A stretch of 64,000 nt of DNA from Bacteroidota bacterium (GTDB lineage: Bacteria > Bacteroidota > Ignavibacteria > Ignavibacteriales > Ignavibacteriaceae): assembly GCA_022564295.1 (NCBI GenBank), contig JADFLR010000013.1, positions 1-64,000 of the forward strand. Direction: 5' to 3'. Within the stretch, counting starts at the first letter, position 1. Each line of letters opens with the position of its first letter. Positions 60,667-64,000 of this stretch are shown piece by piece. The notes under the pieces are model-generated. The model was not told the DNA's origin, ran no database searches, and saw nothing but the letters and a program-made list of their open reading frames with translations. The position numbers and the translations under genes are program-made.

Positions 60667-60916
60667 AAGAATTGAGCAATCTCTTCTTTAAGTACATTCT
60701 GCCATAATATGTTTTGAAGTATTTTTCTCTTTTAAGTGCATCTTTTTTATTCAGGCATCCTTCAAATTAAATTAACTTCAAAGGTCTTCTGTATTTTGTT
60801 GATTCGACCTCACCTTTTTTATGTCGCTCAATTCTTGATTTTAGGTTATTTGTAAACCCGTAATAAAATTTGTGATCTTTTAAACTCTGTAAAATATAAG
60901 TATAGTAGAAATTCAT
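60647..60916 (-). pseudogene. GIY-YIG endonuclease interrupted by one TAA
   Basis: From ATG 60916: FYYTYILQSLKDHKFYYGFT, then NNLKSRIERHKKGEVESTK, YRRPLKLI, TAA (60767-60769), FEGCLNKKDALKREKYFKTY and YGRMYLKKRL to a TGA at 60647. This is a full 89-codon UPF0213-type GIY-YIG protein, in which the residue at the TAA is normally aromatic (LIYFE). All other family positions are in frame. It lies just upstream of the epimerase gene and may be a decayed solitary nuclease of a mobile element. Confidence 0.75.
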
Positions 60917-60924
60917 TTACTAAA

Positions 60925-60978
60925 CCTAAAATCATTCCACTGGGTGAACCCGGCTCCGCCGGTTACGAGAAATTTCAA
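60925..60978 (-). pseudogene. 5' stub of an epimerase gene, copy A
   Basis: A TTG start at 60978 and the codons KFLVTGGAGF give the N-terminus of an NAD-dependent epimerase (Rossmann GGxGF). The sequence then switches to TQWNDFRF and stops. The same switch (GF then TQWN) occurs in copy B at 61.38 kb. Confidence 0.5.
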
Positions 60979-61334
60979 ATTGTTCACCTTTCTTTTTTCT
61001 TGATAAAAAAGAAACAAAAAATCAAGACTGAAAAATAATTGCTAAAATTATGTTCCGTTACGTTACAGAAAAATAACTCGCTTCGCTTCAAACAGATTTT
61101 CTTCCTGATCGCTTCGAATATCATAATTTCTTAGCGCGTTTCTTTTAATGTCATTTTTTAATTAATAAAAATTCTACTCACCTAAAAAGAATCAGGTATA
61201 AAAATTTAATGAAACGAAACGTAATTAAATAAATGTTGTCTGAGCGAAAGTAGAGAGCGAGTTCATTTATTTTAGTGGAGTGCAGTTAAATTTTAGTGAT
61301 TCTTTTTCAGTGAATGCTTCTTTTGGTACTTTTC
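60979..61334. other. Structured repetitive segment between two epimerase stubs
   Basis: It contains nested inverted repeats: CTAAAAAGAATCA (61182-61194) with TGATTCTTTTTCAG (61297-61310), TAAAAATTTAA with TTAAATTTTA inside, and TTAAATAAATG (61225-61235) with CATTTATTTTAG (61264-61275), which together fold into a ~130-base hairpin. A T-rich/A-rich mini-hairpin (TTTCTTTTTT/AAAAAAGAAA) lies at 60988-61014. There is no coding frame. It may be a non-autonomous mobile element or a structured RNA. Confidence 0.45.
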
Positions 61335-61580
61335 TTACGTTAAGAAAAGGACAAATGACAATCTGAAATAATTCCACTGGGTGAACCCCACGCCACCCGT
61401 AACCAAAAACTTCAATATGTACCTCTGGAAAATTGGAATGTTGGAATTATTCATCCATCTATGAAGGAGTCTTGCCAATCGCCACTCCTCTGTTTGTCTC
61501 GCAGGGCGGGATGTCGTAAGCTCCATTGGGTTTGTAATGATTTCATTAAGGAGATTAAAATTTTTCCTTTTTAAATCCAT
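61335..61580 (-). pseudogene. 5' stub of an epimerase gene, copy B, within a junk frame
   Basis: The frame (81 codons) contains at 61415-61383 LKFLVTGGVGF, the epimerase Rossmann start, then TQWNYFRLSFVLFLT and a stop. The upstream half (residues ~1-52) reads SRPARQTEEWRLARLLHRW, with a sequence like the GC-rich micro-elements (61485-61507), and period-7 bases at 61435-61460. It is a mosaic and not a gene. Confidence 0.5.
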
Positions 61581-61589
61581 ACAATATAT

Positions 61590-61675
61590 ATATTTTATCT
61601 CTTATTCCATCCTTCCATTATTCTATCTAAACCTTCATCCATTTTAATTTATCATTTCTAATTTACAATTGATGC
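61590..61675. repeat. Period-7 repeat (TTCCATC/CTTCCAT; TTTATCA/TTTCTAA/TTTACAA)
   Basis: Two adjacent runs of seven-base units fill the spacer next to the epimerase stub. Confidence 0.5.
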
Positions 61676-61804
61676 TTGTAATTCTTCAACGTCAGGGGCA
61701 GCATACAGGCATTCATTCAGGTAGTCATAAGGAAGAAATACTTTTATCGTTTTACTGTAGTCTTTTGTCTCTCTTTCAATATTACCATCGTTAAGCAGTT
61801 TGCT
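61658..61804 (-). pseudogene. C-terminal stub of an unidentified protein
   Basis: A 48-codon frame with protein-like content (KDYSKTIKVFLPYDYLNECL, then YAAPDVEELQA) preceded by a stop and without a start. I do not recognise it. The FLPYDYxNEC part may be a real domain end. It lies just downstream of the HepT gene. Confidence 0.3.
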
Positions 61805-61852
61805 TTATATCAGAATTACCAGAAGGCGGTTTAATTAGATGACCTGGCAGGT

Positions 61853-62272
61853 TTAAATTTTGCAATAATCTTTAATGATTTTTAGGAAATTTCTAAAATC
61901 GGGCATACGATTATTAACGATATCAACTAAAATATCCAAGTCCAAACCAAGATAATCGTGGCTTAAACGATTTCTGAAACCTGCCATCTGAACTAATAAG
62001 CTTCTTTCGCTTTAACTAATTAAATTTTCATTAAATAGCAGTTCCGGAATATCTGAATATTGTTCCCATTTTAAGTTGAAGTCCGCCGATGCAATATGCG
62101 CCATCATATCGAATAAGTTTTGAATAGAAAGATAAATACCCCTCTCTAATATCCAGAGAAGGTCAGTGTCTTTAGCTATATCTTCAATTGTAATATTATT
62201 ATGTTTTTCAAGATTTTTTAAGTTACTTAATAACGCACTTAAATGTTTTTTGATTCTTTCTATATCCGGCAT
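61853..62272 (-). pseudogene. hepT: HepT-type HEPN toxin interrupted by one TAA
   Basis: From ATG 62272 the frame gives IERIKKHLSALLSNLKNLEK, LWILERGIYLSIQNLFDMMA and YSDIPELLFNENLIS, then TAA (62012-62014), then SERSLLVQMAGFRNRLSHDY with the R-x4-6-H-x-Y RNase motif (RNRLSHDY), and DFRNFLKIIKDYCKI to a stop at 61853. The total of 139 codons is the normal HepT length. The stop removes the catalytic motif, so the toxin is dead unless read through. Its start overlaps the end of MntA by one base. Confidence 0.8.
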
Positions 62273-62697
62273 TATTGAATTTTTTCTTTTATATAAAAAT
62301 CTTTAATTTTTCTTAAGTGTTCCGAATCAATATATTCTTTTCTTATTAGATTTTCAAAAAAAACTCGTTTAAAAATATCGCGGTCGAATAACAATAATCC
62401 TTTATTCACAATTCTATGTTGTATTAATAAACCTGCATTGTTCATTACAAGCACATCTATTTTTTTATTTTTAATAATTTTTAATAGCTCACCTGAAAGT
62501 AAACTTGCATATCCAAATGGATAAAGATTAAAATTTTTATAGTTAATCCCGCTTTTTATATAAACAGCTATGTCTATATCATTATAGGAATCTTTTTGAG
62601 TAAATGAACCAAATATATATGCAAAATCTATTTCAGATTTTTGGTAAAGGTAGTTTCTTATCTTTTCTTTGATATCTTGTTTTTTCATTTCTTTCAT
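62272..62697 (-). CDS. mntA: MntA-type nucleotidyltransferase antitoxin
   Basis: A 141-residue minimal nucleotidyltransferase with FAYIFGSFTQKDSYNDIDIA, i.e. the GSx10DxD motif, and a C-terminal helix region. MntA proteins silence HepT by AMPylating its tyrosine. The gene is intact while its HepT partner has a nonsense codon. It is coupled to HepT (shared base 62272) and to the DUF1902 frame (TGATG at 62695-62699). Confidence 0.85.
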   Translation of the reverse strand: MKEMKKQDIKEKIRNYLYQKSEIDFAYIFGSFTQKDSYNDIDIAVYIKSGINYKNFNLYPFGYASLLSGELLKIIKNKKIDVLVMNNAGLLIQHRIVNKGLLLFDRDIFKRVFFENLIRKEYIDSEHLRKIKDFYIKEKIQ

Positions 62698-62897
62698 CAG
62701 TTTCTAATCTTAATATTTTCATTTTCCTTACCGGATTCATTTTGTGTTTCAAGTAATTTTTTAGCTATATCTTTTGCGATTTCAATCGTTTCTGCAACAG
62801 TTCTTCCTTGAGCAACTTATCCTTGAATATCCTCTGATGTAACCAGAAATACGCATTCTGGTATCATCTCAATATGAATATTAATAATATTTTCCAT
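62697..62897 (-). pseudogene. DUF1902/HicB-like protein interrupted by one TAA
   Basis: From ATG 62897: MENIINIHIEMIPECVFLVT, SEDIQG, TAA (62817-62819), VAQGRTVAETIEIAKDIAKK, LLETQ and a TGA at 62697. This is the DUF1902 pattern (LxATSEDIQGLVAQGRTVAETIEIA), in which the residue at the TAA is Leu, so TTA changed to TAA is the simplest explanation. DUF1902 proteins are HicB-like antitoxin domains. It is the first member of a three-gene toxin-antitoxin string. Confidence 0.75.
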
Positions 62898-63283
62898 TTA
62901 CGACTCTAATTGTTTTGATTATGATAATAATATAAAATATTTTATTAAATCATCACTAGTTCCATATCCTTAAAATTCATTATTTCAATATTCCATAAAT
63001 CCGATTTTCCGTACATTCATAATCCCGTCAAAAGCCGTGCAAGCATACATCCATCCAATCAAAGTAGTTATTAGTCATTGTGCGGGATTCTGCACACAGG
63101 ACTCAGGAGACAGGAGTAAGAAGACATTTATCGTCATTGATAATTTATATTTAGTTCTTAGTGAGTGGTTCGAGTTTAACGGTGTTTATTTTGTCCTTTG
63201 TACTTTATAATCACCTTTCCCCGCCAGGAGCGGCCAGGCATACAAACATTCAATTTTCAATCGTCAATCATCAATCTTTAGTT
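62898..63283. other. Spacer with period-7 repeats and a GC-rich micro-element
   Basis: It holds CAGGACT/CAGGAGA/CAGGAGT/AAGAAGA units at 63095-63125, CAATCGT/CAATCAT/CAATCTT units at 63248-63285 and a copy of the GC-rich element at 63219-63247. No gene is seen. Confidence 0.5.
63219..63247 (+). repeat. GC-rich palindromic micro-element, copy 3
   Basis: CCCCGCCAGGAGCGGCCAGG followed by CATACAA. It shares the CCGCC...GCGG hairpin and the CAGGCATACAA tail with the copy in the deacetylase-like gene (23302-23328), but lies between genes. Confidence 0.55.
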
Positions 63284-64000
63284 TTACAACGAAGTGCCAA
63301 GTTTAAAGCGGAGATTAAAGAAAATTGCTGTGAATCCAAAACTGCCGTCATCAAGGGTTCCTAATGTACCGCTTGGCCCTAAAGCAATGGAACTAAATGA
63401 CCAGTAATCGAATATCTTTTGAATAATAACATCAAAAACAAATTGCGGTTCACGTTCAGGACTGCTTACCATAGCATCAAACCTGAAATCGAATACACTT
63501 CCTGCAAGTGCCATTTCTCTACCGGTGTAACCAATGTGAATTTCATCCATAAAACTTGCAACGTATACTTTACTGCGGGTTGAACCTAAAACCTTTAGAG
63601 GATAACGGAATTCCCATGTTATACCTTCTCCTTCAAAAAGATATGGTTGATAACGAATTGTGCCGTCGGGATTGAGCACAACATTACCATTATTTACACC
63701 TTTATAAAGATAAATTTCTCTTTGAGAATCTGTGAAATCGGATGATGAGCTAATGAAACCAATTTCAAAAAAGTTACCAAAGGGAATAACATAAGTGATC
63801 CTGAAACCATCCGTCACATAAAGATTATTATGTCCGTTAGAACTTCTAAGTTCTGTTATAGCATCTATATTGGAATAAATGCCGCCATAAAACCCTAGTA
63901 TATGAAAACCAGCTTCAATGTAATTTGTTTCTGTAGGACCTGAATATTCTGTTTCAATACCGAAAGAAAATCCGGCATCTTTTTTCAATGCCCAGCCAAA
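63284..64000 (-). CDS. Outer-membrane protein, 5' end beyond the window
   Basis: The frame is open to the right edge, so the gene begins outside; the TTG at 63988 is not a convincing start because FGWALKK precedes it in frame. The visible ~238 residues consist of amphipathic strands (IEAGFHILGFYGGIYSNIDA, FRITYVIPFGNFFEIGFISS, VFDVIIQKIFDYWSFSSIAL) and end in AIFFNLRFKLGTSL, as in outer-membrane barrels. The family is not recognised. Period-7 repeat DNA lies directly after the stop. Confidence 0.6.
   Translation of the reverse strand, partial: FGWALKKDAGFSFGIETEYSGPTETNYIEAGFHILGFYGGIYSNIDAITELRSSNGHNNLYVTDGFRITYVIPFGNFFEIGFISSSSDFTDSQREIYLYKGVNNGNVVLNPDGTIRYQPYLFEGEGITWEFRYPLKVLGSTRSKVYVASFMDEIHIGYTGREMALAGSVFDFRFDAMVSSPEREPQFVFDVIIQKIFDYWSFSSIALGPSGTLGTLDDGSFGFTAIFFNLRFKLGTSL

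Noticed and set aside
60647-62897. Possible reassigned stop codon (TAA as sense)
   Set aside because: Intact genes in the window end normally at TAA, and the residues expected at the interrupted sites differ (Tyr, Leu, polar), so independent nonsense mutations are simpler.

Overview
The window is mostly one AT-rich bacterial genome segment (about 2.5-64 kb) that looks like a member of the Ignavibacteria (Bacteroidota/Chlorobi side of the FCB group). The reasons are a cell-surface protein with a type IX secretion sorting tail containing the motif NYPNPFNPSTKI, OmpA with thrombospondin-type-3 repeats, almost no Shine-Dalgarno sequences, and many short period-7 repeats. The first ~2.45 kb is different: clearly GC-richer, with strong AGGAGG ribosome sites and a run of tiny overlapping phage-type genes next to the N-terminal part of a terminase large subunit. 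Its junction with the AT-rich DNA (about 2.45-2.53 kb) carries an inverted repeat and cuts off a rhomboid-protease tail, so it is either an integrated phage remnant or an assembly chimera.

Layout. 2.6-4.1 kb: a MORN/YwqK-type lipoprotein and a DUF72 protein. 4.29 kb: tRNA-Ile2 (CAT) with a terminator. 4.4-9.8 kb: a 1769-residue secreted protein with 16 Ig-like repeats and an internal ~1.97-kb segmental duplication. 10.2-13.5 kb: a one-haem outer-membrane barrel, a small barrel, a Nudix hydrolase and a DUF2207 gene stub. 13.6-18.3 kb: wecB, OmpA/TSP3 and a Wzi-like barrel. 18.4-24.5 kb: a broken four-helix-bundle gene, an initiating sugar transferase, an O-antigen ligase-like protein, a polysaccharide-deacetylase-like protein, a ParE/antitoxin pair and a deacetylase relic.

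24.6-60.6 kb is one very large surface-glycan cluster, all on the minus strand, transcribed from high to low coordinates. It starts with nucleotide-sugar genes (UDP-uronate-type epimerase, aminotransferase, PseG-like hydrolase, NeuB-type synthase, NeuD-type acetyltransferase, NeuA-type cytidylyltransferase) that together predict a CMP-activated nonulosonic acid. Then come two related GT-like proteins, two asparagine-synthetase-like amidotransferases, a GT-C transferase, exostosin-like transferases, two FkbM methyltransferases, Wzx, Wzy, several GT4 enzymes, and an unusual acyl-carrier module (VOC protein, FkbH, ACP, hexapeptide acyltransferase). The end holds a DUF354 protein, a TMPK-like kinase with a membrane nucleotidyltransferase, and a Gfo/Idh oxidoreductase. 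The whole suggests a heterogeneous, amidated, acylated surface polysaccharide or O-glycan, made as lipid-linked units (sugar transferase, Wzx, Wzy) and displayed via ligase and Wzi-like proteins.

60.6-63.3 kb is a decaying accessory patch. A GIY-YIG nuclease, a HepT toxin and a DUF1902 antitoxin are each full length but interrupted by a single in-frame TAA; only MntA is intact. Two 11-codon stubs of epimerase genes flank a structured repetitive segment. The right edge (63.28 kb on) is the 3' part of an outer-membrane protein gene. Two recurrent themes run through the AT-rich part: period-7 degenerate tandem repeats, and a GC-rich palindromic micro-element that inserts into genes, in at least two cases without breaking the frame.
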